Part shown: piece after piece, positions 44,182-52,347 of the stretch
How positions within the stretch are numbered: the stretch's first letter is position 1
Layout of the letters: each line of letters starts with the position of its first letter
NCBI GenBank assembly: GCA_963763855.1
Contig: CAVXPU010000005.1
Location: 2,170,001 to 2,234,000 of the forward strand
Length of the DNA: 64,000 bases
Origin: JAIBCC01 sp963763855
GTDB lineage: Bacteria; Acidobacteriota; Blastocatellia; Pyrinomonadales; Pyrinomonadaceae
Direction of reading: 5' to 3'
Position numbers and translations under genes: made by a program
Notes under the pieces: generated by a model
What the model was told of the DNA's origin: nothing
Database searches by the model: none
Seen by the model: only the letters and a program-made list of their open reading frames with translations

Positions 44182-44880
44182 ATGAAAGTTGCGACAAGTA
44201 AGAATAATCAGGTGACTAAACACGAAACATCAAATGTTAAGACCGAAAAATCCTTATTCAATTCGTCTCAGCTACCGATCTCAAATGACAAATTAACTCC
44301 TCCGCCAACGAGCGGTGCTTTCGCAAAGATTTTGGATGATGCCCGTCACGAAACCAACAAAGGAAACGACAAGTCCTTAAAGTCTAATGGCGATGCCTCT
44401 GAAGCTTTGGATAAAGTCGGCGAAGAAGAGAAAAGGACCGATAAAAGCAAGCAAACAGAAGAAAACGGTGAAATTGAGGAAAGAGGCGGCAATTCGCAAG
44501 ACGGAGAAGAAAATAACGAGAATGAAGAAAATCATTCACAATTGCCGATGAATTTGGTCGCTGAAAAAAAGAATTCTCATGAAGCTAATGCTCCGGCGGC
44601 TAGATCGATTTTACACATCGCTGATTTGGAAAGAATCGTTTCGTCCGTCAGGTCTGAATCTGCCAATAATCAAAAGCAGATTTTAATCACACTCAAACAT
44701 TCGGTTTTAGAAGGCTTGCAGGTCAGAATTTCTCTGGAAGAAAACGGCAATCTGAAGGCACAGTTTCTGGCAAAAAATGAAGAGATTAAAAAGCAAATAA
44801 AAAAGAGAGAACGCGAATTGCTTGATATTTTGAAGCAACGTTCTCCCAGATTCTCGACTATTGATATTCTGCTAGCTTAG
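44182..44880 (+). CDS. sctP: Needle/hook-length control protein SctP (FliK family)
   Basis: This 232-residue protein has a disordered, charged N-terminal part of about 130 residues with Glu/Asn-rich low complexity. The C-terminal domain (about 150-232) fits the FliK/Flg_hook and T3S4 pattern: ILITLKHSVLEGLQVRISLEENGNLKAQFLAKNEE followed by a helix ending in LLDILKQRSP. FliK/YscP proteins measure length and switch substrate specificity through SctU. It ends the sctO operon and begins 9 bp after the TPR gene. Confidence 0.75.
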   Translation: MKVATSKNNQVTKHETSNVKTEKSLFNSSQLPISNDKLTPPPTSGAFAKILDDARHETNKGNDKSLKSNGDASEALDKVGEEEKRTDKSKQTEENGEIEERGGNSQDGEENNENEENHSQLPMNLVAEKKNSHEANAPAARSILHIADLERIVSSVRSESANNQKQILITLKHSVLEGLQVRISLEENGNLKAQFLAKNEEIKKQIKKRERELLDILKQRSPRFSTIDILLA

Positions 44881-44883
44881 TTT

Positions 44884-45489
44884 TTACATATATCCCGTTT
44901 TGATTCTAGATTTTAACCTCGCAACTTTTAGTTCCTCTTGTAGCTGATCGTATTTAACCTGTTTCTTGTCAGTTTCCGCATCAAATCTATTTTCGTCTTT
45001 ATCAAAACCTTCCTTATTATTTTGCTTCGAGAAATCTATCTGATTATTTACGGCAAATTTCATACTGACAACATCCGAGCTTTGGAAACTATAAACAGCC
45101 GTCGTTTGCAAAATCTTTATTAAAGCTTCTATCGCTTTTCGATATTCTTCAGAGTTTGAGATGCTCTGCGGTATTATCTCGCTTGCTGGTGTTGTTATAG
45201 CGGCTTCCGTCTTGATTGTTTCAGGAATTGAGTTGTCAGCGGGAACAAAATTATCTGCCGGAACATAATCAGTGGTTTTGGTCTGAATAATAGTGTTCAA
45301 ACTTTCCGCACTAATTTCACTTTCAATCAAGCTCGTAGCCAAAATATCCTCGGCTTTGGCAAGCAAAGAGTCTGAAACCGGCGGCATAATTTCTGCCGGA
45401 AGTTCAACATCATTGTTTTGAACAAATTCATCCAAATTATTAAACATTGACGCGAAATCAAATGTAAAAATACTAAATCCCATACCCAC
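44884..45489 (-). CDS. Uncharacterised protein convergent to sctP
   Basis: This 201-residue acidic protein has no signal peptide or membrane segment. Repeated short units (VPADN twice) and a helix EEYRKAIEALIKILQTTAVYSF are visible, followed by a Lys-rich tail. I recognise no family. It starts 3 bp after the 45492-46328 gene, so both are cotranscribed, and its stop lies 4 bp from that of sctP. Confidence 0.5.
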   Translation of the reverse strand: MGMGFSIFTFDFASMFNNLDEFVQNNDVELPAEIMPPVSDSLLAKAEDILATSLIESEISAESLNTIIQTKTTDYVPADNFVPADNSIPETIKTEAAITTPASEIIPQSISNSEEYRKAIEALIKILQTTAVYSFQSSDVVSMKFAVNNQIDFSKQNNKEGFDKDENRFDAETDKKQVKYDQLQEELKVARLKSRIKTGYM

Positions 45490-45491
45490 CT

Positions 45492-46328
45492 CTAATAAAT
45501 TGCAAAACCGAATCCTGAAATATGTATTTTGTCGATAGACGTTTCAAAAAGTTTTTCCATCGCTTCTTTCGCCATTTTTCTGGCTTCGTCTATTTCTTTG
45601 TCGTCCTTTTTCTTTATTGCATTTTCGTACATTACAAAAATGAGACCATGCATAGTAGCCAGTATTTCTGCAGAATTTTGCTTCTCAGCATCCGTCATTT
45701 TCTGAATTTTAGGATCTTCAGAAAGACCTTGCTTAAATTGCTTATATATCAGCTTTTCCTGATACATTGTTACCCTTTTTGTCTTCTTTGTTTCCAGAAT
45801 GTAAATCCTGTCAAACATATCTGCCGCTTTCCTTAAATCAGGATCCAAGTCTGCAGGCATTGGCACGATATTATGATAAACATTGTAATTATTGACAACA
45901 AAATACTGATAAGCATAGGCTAAATCATTAGCAGGAAAACCATCCGTAGCCGCAGTTTGCTTATAAATTTTGAGCAATTCAACAACGGCATTTTTCGTAT
46001 CGGGACTTGTATTGCCGGGTAGCTTTGTCAATGAATTTGCTTCGGATTCCTTAAAGAGCGTTACATTTGAATTGTCTTTTACTGCAACGCTTTGGCTGGA
46101 AGAATTATTCGCGGTTTTTCCGGATTTTCTGGCGAGCGAATCTTTTCTCATCTTATTTATCATCACGTTCGATGTCATATTATTGAAAATACGAGTAGAA
46201 CTTGCCTGATTGATAAGACCATAGTAAACGGTGTCCGGGTAAGATATCGGGAATTGCACAATCTGTGCAGATGAATAAAAAACCGAACCTGATAAAACGA
46301 TTGCTAGGATTCCGAAAAACTTCTTCAT
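45492..46328 (-). CDS. Exported protein of unknown function
   Basis: This 278-residue protein has a signal peptide (cleavage near YSSAQ, residue 22). The mature part is mostly helical. A Thr/Asn/Ser-rich segment at about 70-105 precedes a globular domain with the segment NDLAYAYQYFVVNNYNVYHN and a final FGFAIY. The look is like small periplasmic DUF proteins, but I cannot name the family. It lies within the type III locus, after the terminator of the 47630-46464 unit and before an uncharacterised gene. Confidence 0.6.
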   Translation of the reverse strand: MKKFFGILAIVLSGSVFYSSAQIVQFPISYPDTVYYGLINQASSTRIFNNMTSNVMINKMRKDSLARKSGKTANNSSSQSVAVKDNSNVTLFKESEANSLTKLPGNTSPDTKNAVVELLKIYKQTAATDGFPANDLAYAYQYFVVNNYNVYHNIVPMPADLDPDLRKAADMFDRIYILETKKTKRVTMYQEKLIYKQFKQGLSEDPKIQKMTDAEKQNSAEILATMHGLIFVMYENAIKKKDDKEIDEARKMAKEAMEKLFETSIDKIHISGFGFAIY

Positions 46329-46375
46329 AAAACCTCCAAAAACTTGTCTTTTAGAATTTCAGATTACAAAAAATA

Positions 46376-46412
46376 AACTGAAGGTGTCTAGAATATAAAC
46401 ACCTTCAGTTTT
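46376..46412 (-). terminator. Intrinsic terminator after the 46464 gene
   Basis: The 13-bp stem AAACTGAAGGTGT / ACACCTTCAGTTT with an 11-nt loop is followed on the minus strand by a T-rich run. It closes the 47630-46464 transcript. Confidence 0.9.
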
Positions 46413-46463
46413 ATTATCAAACGGATAAATCCGTACTAAAGGTTAAACAACCCCCCCGAATCA

Positions 46464-46679
46464 TTAGCCTTTAGCGTTGTTGATAATATTCATTTTTGCA
46501 TCATGTGCATTCTTAATTGTGTTACTAAGAGCCGCAAGAGCTTCTTGTTGTTTTGATTGCTCTTGTTGAAGCCTCATGCTTTGCATGCTGGTAGCTAAAT
46601 TTTCACTGTTTAGCCTTCTTTGCTCATCGAACATTGCTTGTTGATCTGCTGGGACTTGACCAGCTCCACCTACTGCCAT
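46464..46679 (-). CDS. Small Gln-rich helical protein, candidate needle or secreted subunit
   Basis: This 71-residue protein has AAGGAG upstream of its ATG. After a Gly-rich start it is one Gln/Glu/Asn-rich helix. The last 20 residues (TIKNAHDAKMNIINNAKG) align with the end of the 153-residue protein at 35074. Size, helical nature, its place beside a SycD-like TPR gene and the FliA-type promoter of the operon make it a candidate SctF needle subunit. The Pro-based turn of known needle proteins is missing, so the call is tentative. Confidence 0.6.
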   Translation of the reverse strand: MAVGGAGQVPADQQAMFDEQRRLNSENLATSMQSMRLQQEQSKQQEALAALSNTIKNAHDAKMNIINNAKG

Positions 46680-46704
46680 AGTTTTATTCTCCTTGTATAT
46701 GTAA

Positions 46705-47178
46705 TTAATTTATTTTTTCCGTAATCAAATCAACATCATCAGAATTCTGATTCTTCATCTGAATTATCTGATGAATTCCTAAAACCATTGCTCTTGCCCG
46801 ATTGGCTCCCGCATCTTTTTCATCGGGATCCAATTCAATTGCAGCTTTCAAATTCTTAACTGCTTCCTCAATCATCTGTTGTCGGATAAGAACTTCACCT
46901 AAATTTACATATGGTGCAATTTGAGAAGGATTAATTTCGACCGATTTTCGCAAATGCAATAATGCCTGCTCATCTTGTTGCTGAAACGTCAGCAATGCTC
47001 CGAGTGCAGAATGTGCATCAGCACTTTCAGGGTCTAATTCAACCAATCCTTCAAATATCTTCCGTGCCTTATCAAAACTTCCCTGCTGGTAGTACATCGC
47101 CCCAACCCTACCCATTTCCATAAACTCTTCAGGCGATATCTTCAGCTTTTCTCTTATTGTATTTTGACCGACAGTCAT
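46705..47178 (-). CDS. SycD/LcrH-like TPR chaperone
   Basis: This 157-residue protein has three TPR units (MGRVGAMYYQQGSFDKARKIF, AHSALGALLTFQQQDEQALLHL, APYVNLGEVLIRQQMIEEAV) and an N-terminal helix like that of LcrH/SycD. It lies between the Gly-rich 47193-47630 gene and the small helical 46464 gene, 25-14 bp from each. It is thus the likely chaperone for one or both exported products. The whole unit is driven by the FliA-type promoter at 47720. Confidence 0.75.
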   Translation of the reverse strand: MTVGQNTIREKLKISPEEFMEMGRVGAMYYQQGSFDKARKIFEGLVELDPESADAHSALGALLTFQQQDEQALLHLRKSVEINPSQIAPYVNLGEVLIRQQMIEEAVKNLKAAIELDPDEKDAGANRARAMVLGIHQIIQMKNQNSDDVDLITEKIN

Positions 47179-47192
47179 AAATTCAAATCTTT

Positions 47193-47630
47193 CTAAGCCT
47201 GCATAGTCGAATATTGCGAAGCTGATTGTCTGCTGTTAAAGAGTTTGCTGACATCAAATATTTCGCTCAATAGATCAAAAGCACCTGATATCTTGTCAGC
47301 ACCTTCGCCGCCACCGCCCATTCCAAGCAACGATTTGAATGCATCTATAATGCTTGGCATCTTGCCGCCACCCAGAATATTTTCTAATGGATTTGTTCCG
47401 TTTGATGAACTCGAGCCAAATCCTCCTAGTGGTGGTTGCTTTGCGGCACCATTTTGAAAGTCGTTACCTTTAAAGCCTGATACGAGCCCAAAGACATCTT
47501 TGGCAACTCCCATCCAGTTCCCGGTCATCGCATTCAAGCCCATTTTAACGAAAGGAGCGATTTTGCCCAGACCTACTTTATCCAGTACTCCACCAACGAC
47601 ACTACCCAATATTTTTCCCAATCCAAACAT
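47193..47630 (-). CDS. Gly-rich hydrophobic protein, candidate translocator or harpin-like substrate
   Basis: This 145-residue protein has no signal peptide. It is Gly/Leu/Phe-rich (FGLGKILGSVVGGVLDKVGLG, MGVAKDVFGLVSGFKG), has a Gly/Ser linker and an amphipathic C-terminal helix. The composition recalls harpins and membrane-active translocators. A FliA-type promoter lies 90 bp upstream and a SycD-like chaperone gene follows. No family is recognised, so the role is inferred from composition and context. Confidence 0.6.
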   Translation of the reverse strand: MFGLGKILGSVVGGVLDKVGLGKIAPFVKMGLNAMTGNWMGVAKDVFGLVSGFKGNDFQNGAAKQPPLGGFGSSSSNGTNPLENILGGGKMPSIIDAFKSLLGMGGGGEGADKISGAFDLLSEIFDVSKLFNSRQSASQYSTMQA

Positions 47631-47719
47631 TTTTCTGTTCCTCCAAAACTGTTTACTTATTCCCGTTAAAGTTGTTTGCCACTAGCTTGACTTACGCGTA
47701 TTTAGTTTCTCTGGCTATA

Positions 47720-47747
47720 TTATCGTCGCCATTCCGAAAATGTTTCC
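47720..47747 (-). promoter_or_regulatory. Sigma-28-type promoter (one mismatch) for the 47630 unit
   Basis: On the minus strand GGAAAC (47747-47742), 14 nt, GACGATAA (47727-47720). One base differs from GCCGATAA; spacing equals the other copies. It is 90 bp upstream of the start at 47630. Confidence 0.75.
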
Positions 47748-47866
47748 TACTTTTTTCAATATTTTTTATTTTTTATTCATTTAAGCTTTTGCTCCGATTA
47801 AATTAGTAAAATAATTACTACATAAAGATGACTTTATTGAAATTTTGAGTTAATTTTTATTTTGCG

Positions 47867-48331
47867 ATGATTCAATTTGAACAAGAATGGATAAATGGTG
47901 GTATTTCTTTGGGTGCGGCTGCGGGCTGGTCACCAGATGAAATTCGTCTTGTTTCCGAACTCGGATTTGCCCTCGCTCAACAAGGACGAAACCATGAAGC
48001 GATTACAATCTTTGAGGGTTTGATTGCTCTCGCACCCGCAACTGCTTATTTCGAAGTAGCTCTTGGATCATTATGGTTAAGAGAAAATAATCCCGCACGG
48101 GCTTTGCCTCATTTAAACGCAGCATTGGCTACCGATCCGAGTGATATTCCTACCAGGGTTAATCGTGGAGAAGTTTTTCTGCGAATGGAAAACTTTGAAA
48201 ATGCCAAGAAAGATTTGAAAATTGTTTTACGACAACAAAGCAAAGCTCAAAATGATACCTTATTGATTCAGTGTTTTACCCGTGCAAAAGCACTTTTATC
48301 GACCGCTGAAAGACTCTCTTTATCTGCCTAG
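47867..48331 (+). CDS. SycD/LcrH-like TPR chaperone
   Basis: This 154-residue protein has three TPR units (LGFALAQQGRNHEAITIFEG, VALGSLWLRENNPARALPHL, RVNRGEVFLRMENFENAK). It is divergent from the 47630 unit and lies upstream of sctI, with its own end 32 bp before the sctI promoter. Four proteins of this size class occur in the locus. No ribosome-binding site is obvious. The partner could be SctI or the SLT protein, but type II chaperones usually serve translocators. Confidence 0.7.
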   Translation: MIQFEQEWINGGISLGAAAGWSPDEIRLVSELGFALAQQGRNHEAITIFEGLIALAPATAYFEVALGSLWLRENNPARALPHLNAALATDPSDIPTRVNRGEVFLRMENFENAKKDLKIVLRQQSKAQNDTLLIQCFTRAKALLSTAERLSLSA

Positions 48332-48362
48332 TAAAATCTTTTTACAAAAAAATAAAAAAACA

Positions 48363-48390
48363 GGAAACATTTTTAAAATCCTGCCGATAA
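48363..48390 (+). promoter_or_regulatory. Sigma-28-type promoter for sctI
   Basis: GGAAAC at 48363-48368, 14 nt, GCCGATAA at 48383-48390. It lies 66 bp upstream of the sctI start codon. The flanks (CAGGAAAC and CCTGCCGATAA) also match the 34969 copy. Confidence 0.87.
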
Positions 48391-48455
48391 TCCTTGATAG
48401 GATATATTTCTATTAAAATTTGGGCATCTTATTTCCATCAGGAGACTTTCATTTT

Positions 48456-49037
48456 ATGAGCGAAATGGTTTCAGGGGCAGCAAAACAAATAATTCAGCAA
48501 ATAGTTGAAAACCAAGGATTGAAACAACAGCCAACTACTTCAGGAAAGACATTCGAACAATATTTACAGCAAGACAAAACATTGCAAACTCAAGAGGTAG
48601 AAAAAACTACACAAATCCAACAACCTGAGAAAGTGCAGAATCCGACATCAAGCACGGACATCCGCGAAAGATTAAACCAATTAGAAGCTGATTTGGCGAA
48701 AAAGACTACACAACCTAATGTCTCTCAGAGCGAATTGAATAAAAAGTTTGAAGAGCTATTCACAACCAAAACGAGATTGGGATTCCTGACAGATGCGAAT
48801 AACAAGATGGGAAACACTTCAAAGGTTACTGACAATCTTGCCGGACGTTTCACTCAGGTTGAAAATGAATATAGAGCCGTCGAAGACATCATGAAATCCG
48901 ACAAAAGCCTATCGCAAGGTGAATTATTAGCTCTCCAAGCGAGACTTTATCAGGTTTCTCAGCATATTGAAGTAATGAGCAAGGTAGTTGACCAAATGGC
49001 TGGCGGCATCAAAACCGTTTTGAATACAAATATTTAA
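48456..49037 (+). CDS. sctI: Type III secretion inner rod protein SctI (EscI/YscI/HrpB family)
   Basis: This 193-residue protein is longer than the family norm (about 100), with a Gln/Thr-rich N-terminal extension. The C-terminal 45 residues show the family pattern: LSQGELLALQARLYQVSQHIEVMSK, followed by VVDQMAGGIKTVL. This is the SPxELLxxQ...IKTLL arrangement. SctI polymerises below the needle and marks a non-flagellar system. I chose ATG 48456 because AGGAG lies upstream; an earlier in-frame start at 48420 is close to the promoter. The SLT gene follows after 21 bp. Confidence 0.8.
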   Translation: MSEMVSGAAKQIIQQIVENQGLKQQPTTSGKTFEQYLQQDKTLQTQEVEKTTQIQQPEKVQNPTSSTDIRERLNQLEADLAKKTTQPNVSQSELNKKFEELFTTKTRLGFLTDANNKMGNTSKVTDNLAGRFTQVENEYRAVEDIMKSDKSLSQGELLALQARLYQVSQHIEVMSKVVDQMAGGIKTVLNTNI

Positions 49038-49058
49038 TACAATTTTCGTATAACTGAT

Positions 49059-50201
49059 ATGGCTGCCAATAATATTAAAGTTCAAATCCCGATTTCACCG
49101 ATTGTCGAAAGAAATAATGAAAAGACGATCAACAAAACTCGCGGACAAAAACAGTTTGAGATTGATGGAAATCAATATTCGGTCAAGCCGAATGACAATT
49201 CGTTTCGAAACAAACGAGAAGAAGCACGTCCTCAGTTAAACGAAGACGACAATTGGTTGCGGGAACGAACTTTTGAGGAGTTGAAAACCCTTGTCAAAGC
49301 CATCCAGCTTGGAGCGACAGATGCATGGCAATTAACTGACATGATATTCCATGCCCGTCATCCTGAAATGAAGGGCAAACCGCTAACTTCCGATCATCAG
49401 GACTATTTAGACGAATGGAATTCAATCAGTGCCTTGCTTGTTCATCCAACTCTTAACGAGATAAAAGATGTAGTTGGAGCAGAAGAATTAAACGGGCTGG
49501 TTAATGATAAGGAAGACCTGAACAAAGCTTTTGCAAATGCTAGCAATTTCAAGATAAATGCAGGAAATCTTGATAATTATACCACTCGCTATGACAACAT
49601 TATCGCCGGATCAGTTGAGTGGTGTCCGGGACTTTCACCTGCGGTCTTGAAAAGTTTGATCGCTCAGGAATCGAAATTTCATCCAACCGTTATCAATAAA
49701 TACGGTTACGCAGGAATCGCTCAATTTGGTCGGGTCGCGGCTAAAGAAGTAGGATTGCATGTGGGAGTAGCAGGCTCAAATTCAGATGAAAGGCTTGATC
49801 CTTCAAAAGCAATTCCGGGTGCTGCCAGACTCTTAAACATTAAAGCTAAACGACTTGGCGAAATTGCTTTTTCGAGATACGGACAGCCTAACGGTGTTGA
49901 ATTCTGGAAATTTGTAACAGCGGCATACAACGGCGGCGAAGGAACTGTCGCACTTGCAATGGGAAATGCCTATCGAATTGGTTTAGGCGAAGCACGCGGA
50001 AAAGGCTTGGTTGGAATGGAAGCCGTCAGCTTTGCCCGCAGTTATGCTTCAAAATGGGAAAACTTAAAAGTTGGTGGTGCAAATTCCCCGCTGGGGCAAG
50101 CAGCCGCAAGATTTTTCCCGACCATTGCGGTTCAGAAATATCACGAAATTGGCAATTATCCTACGCAGATTATGTCGCGTGTTGCCGGAAATTTTAGTTA
50201 G
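49059..50201 (+). CDS. Lytic transglycosylase of the type III secretion locus
   Basis: This 380-residue protein has no signal peptide, which suggests it is exported by the type III system itself. The SLT domain covers about residues 180-330. The catalytic Glu204 is in LIAQESKFHP, followed by YGYAGIAQFG and AYNGGEGTV. Such enzymes open peptidoglycan for the needle or rod. It is cotranscribed with sctI from the FliA-type promoter. N-terminal residues 1-130 are polar and unmatched. Confidence 0.85.
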   Translation: MAANNIKVQIPISPIVERNNEKTINKTRGQKQFEIDGNQYSVKPNDNSFRNKREEARPQLNEDDNWLRERTFEELKTLVKAIQLGATDAWQLTDMIFHARHPEMKGKPLTSDHQDYLDEWNSISALLVHPTLNEIKDVVGAEELNGLVNDKEDLNKAFANASNFKINAGNLDNYTTRYDNIIAGSVEWCPGLSPAVLKSLIAQESKFHPTVINKYGYAGIAQFGRVAAKEVGLHVGVAGSNSDERLDPSKAIPGAARLLNIKAKRLGEIAFSRYGQPNGVEFWKFVTAAYNGGEGTVALAMGNAYRIGLGEARGKGLVGMEAVSFARSYASKWENLKVGGANSPLGQAAARFFPTIAVQKYHEIGNYPTQIMSRVAGNFS

Positions 50202-50214
50202 TCTTGTTTTTTGA

Positions 50215-50328
50215 AAATTTCTTCGGAATTGAGCTATCCTACCTTTTAGTCTTAGGCAATTTAGTTATGGTTAGATACTCTATTTCAAAAAATCCAAATC
50301 TCTGCCCCCGTCAATTCCGAAGAAATTT
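50215..50328. repeat. Perfect 18-bp inverted repeat between convergent genes
   Basis: AAATTTCTTCGGAATTGA at 50215-50232 has an exact complement at 50311-50328, separated by 78 nt. It fills the gap between the SLT gene and sctT. It could be a large terminator or a small mobile-element relic. No target-site duplication or second copy was seen in the window. A small ORF within it (50204-50419) does not look like a gene. Confidence 0.8.
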
Positions 50329-50332
50329 CAAA

Positions 50333-51190
50333 TTATTGATACATTACAGAAAAATATCTCAGCATAAATTCAAACGCCCTGAAAGACTCATCAAAGTAAT
50401 CACGAAATCGTTCAATTAAGAAAGGCATCATTACAGCCAAAACAAAAATTCCAATCCACATTTTCACAGGCATACTCAAGAAAAAAACATTTACCTGTGG
50501 AGCAACCCTATTTACAAGACCAAAAAATAAGTCGGTCAGCAGCAAAGTAATAATAATTGGAACGGCAATTTGAACTCCAATACTCAAAACGCTGCCTGTC
50601 ATGAGCGTTATGAATTCCGCCGCAGGTGTCCATCCTGCCTCAACTTTGGGAAATTTTAATGCCGGGATAAATTCGAAACTTCGTACCAAAGCACTTATAA
50701 AAAATCGATGAGCTCCTGTAGTCAAAAAGATCACGATTGCAAGCTGCACTTGAAATTGCCCGAATTCGGAAACTCTTTCCTGCAATTGCGGTGCAAAAAG
50801 TTCACTCATTGAAGAACCGCGTTGTAAATCAGCAATTCTGCCGGCAACTTGTACGGCTTCAAAAACCAAAGAAGCTACAAATCCAAGCGTAAAACCAACA
50901 AAAACCTCTTTCGCGATCATTCCGATAAAACCAACTGCTCCAAAAGGAAGCGGACTTCCATCTGTCGGCAATTCGGCTAATAATGAAGGATAAGTTATTA
51001 TTACTAAAGCAGTTGCGGTTGCAACCTTAACTTGCGAAGGCACTACTTGTCCTCCAAAAAAAGGAACGATCGTTATAAACGAAACAAAGCGGGCAAACGA
51101 CAAACCAAATAACACCAAAAAGGCTTGCGGACTTTGCCCGACTTCGAAGGTTTTCAAAACCAATTCTAAAAGTTGCAGAAACTCTTCCAT
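50333..51190 (-). CDS. sctT: Type III secretion export apparatus protein SctT (FliR family)
   Basis: This 285-residue inner-membrane protein has about six hydrophobic segments. The start LVLFGLSFARFVSFITIVPFFGG, GFIGMIAKEVFVGFTLGF and the C-terminal LTDLFFGLVNRVAPQVNVFFLSMPVK match FliR/SctT. It forms the export gate together with SctR and SctS. It lies 106 bp after sctS. Confidence 0.94.
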   Translation of the reverse strand: MEEFLQLLELVLKTFEVGQSPQAFLVLFGLSFARFVSFITIVPFFGGQVVPSQVKVATATALVIITYPSLLAELPTDGSPLPFGAVGFIGMIAKEVFVGFTLGFVASLVFEAVQVAGRIADLQRGSSMSELFAPQLQERVSEFGQFQVQLAIVIFLTTGAHRFFISALVRSFEFIPALKFPKVEAGWTPAAEFITLMTGSVLSIGVQIAVPIIITLLLTDLFFGLVNRVAPQVNVFFLSMPVKMWIGIFVLAVMMPFLIERFRDYFDESFRAFEFMLRYFSVMYQ

Positions 51191-51296
51191 TAGTTTTTTT
51201 GTGTCAGTAGCCCGACCGATAGGAAGGGCTTAATGTTTTACAATCAACGCACTCATTTACAGTCACTGGTCGTTTTTTCTAAGGCGTAATCCTGGT

Positions 51297-51566
51297 TTAA
51301 CGAACAACGCTAATCTTGAGAATCAAATCAAAAACTCTTATCGTAAACTCCCTGAGATTATCCATCATCCATCCCGCTGTAATCATTATCACTAGGATTG
51401 TCGCAATAATTTTTGGCACAAAAGTCAGGGTTTGCTCTTGAATTTGAGTTAAAGCTTGGAAAAGACTGACCAGTAACCCAACAATCAAACTCGCCAATAA
51501 AGGCAACAATGAAAGAATCAAAATTAGCCATAAACCCTCGTTAGCTACCTGGGTAAACATGTCCAT
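51297..51566 (-). CDS. sctS: Type III secretion export apparatus protein SctS (FliQ family)
   Basis: This 89-residue protein has two membrane helices. The pattern LLASLIVGLLVSLFQALTQIQEQTLTFVPKI is the FliQ/SctS signature (VSLxQAxTQIQExTLxFxPK). It lies between sctR and sctT. Confidence 0.95.
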   Translation of the reverse strand: MDMFTQVANEGLWLILILSLLPLLASLIVGLLVSLFQALTQIQEQTLTFVPKIIATILVIMITAGWMMDNLREFTIRVFDLILKISVVR

Positions 51567-51582
51567 AGATACACTTCTCCAA

Positions 51583-52347
51583 TCAGATGTAGCCTAAAAC
51601 CAAATTCTTGATAAGCAATTCCCAACCGTTTATCAATACAAAAAGCAAGAGCTTAAATGGCAGCGAAATGATTGTCGGCGAGAGCATAAACATTCCCATC
51701 GCCTGCAAAATATTGGCTACTACCATGTCGATTATTAGAAAAGGAATGAACAAAAGAAAGCCGATCTGGAAGGCTTCAGTCAGTTGATTTGTAACAAATG
51801 CAGGAATGACAATGCGAAATTCATCGGGCGTTATCACATTTGGATCGTTTCCATTTTTAACTGCCATCTGCTGAGCAAGATCATGAAACATCACTCTATA
51901 ACGCTCTTCGGAATAGCGAATTAAAAACGCACGGAGCGGTTCTTTGCCTTTTTTCGAAGCTTCAAAAACTTCTTTTACTGAAACCTCAGAAAAAATCGCT
52001 TCTGTATTTTGAATCATACCAGCTTCGGAATACATTTTTTCCACCACTGGCGACATAATAAAAATAGTCAGAATCAACGCAATCCCCGTAATTACCTGAT
52101 TAGGAGGAACTTGCTGGGTACCCAAAGCATTCCGCAATATTGAAAGAACAACCGCAATTTTAACGAACGATGTGAGCATTATCAGCCCAAATGGAGCAAG
52201 TGCCAAAGCTCCGATAACGATGATTAAAACTACCGGATTTGCTGTATCCGAAGCCTTTGTAGGAGCATTTTGTGCAATCGCAAAAAGCGGAAAACAACCG
52301 AGCAAAACTAACGCGAAAAAAATAATCCTACCCCGGCTATGCTTCAT
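51583..52347 (-). CDS. sctR: Type III secretion export apparatus protein SctR (FliP family)
   Basis: This 254-residue inner-membrane protein has an N-terminal signal peptide, as FliP does. The motif MLTSFVKIAVVLSILRNALGTQQVPP and the second signature FIPFLIIDMVVANILQAMGMFMLSP are clear. It overlaps the FliO-like stop by four bases (ATGA), so the two are translationally coupled. SctR nucleates the SctRST export gate. Confidence 0.95.
   Translation of the reverse strand: MKHSRGRIIFFALVLLGCFPLFAIAQNAPTKASDTANPVVLIIVIGALALAPFGLIMLTSFVKIAVVLSILRNALGTQQVPPNQVITGIALILTIFIMSPVVEKMYSEAGMIQNTEAIFSEVSVKEVFEASKKGKEPLRAFLIRYSEERYRVMFHDLAQQMAVKNGNDPNVITPDEFRIVIPAFVTNQLTEAFQIGFLLFIPFLIIDMVVANILQAMGMFMLSPTIISLPFKLLLFVLINGWELLIKNLVLGYI

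Noticed and set aside
50204..50419. 71-codon plus-strand ORF between the SLT gene and sctT
   Set aside because: It covers the inverted repeat and the end of sctT, has no ribosome-binding site and no protein-like pattern.
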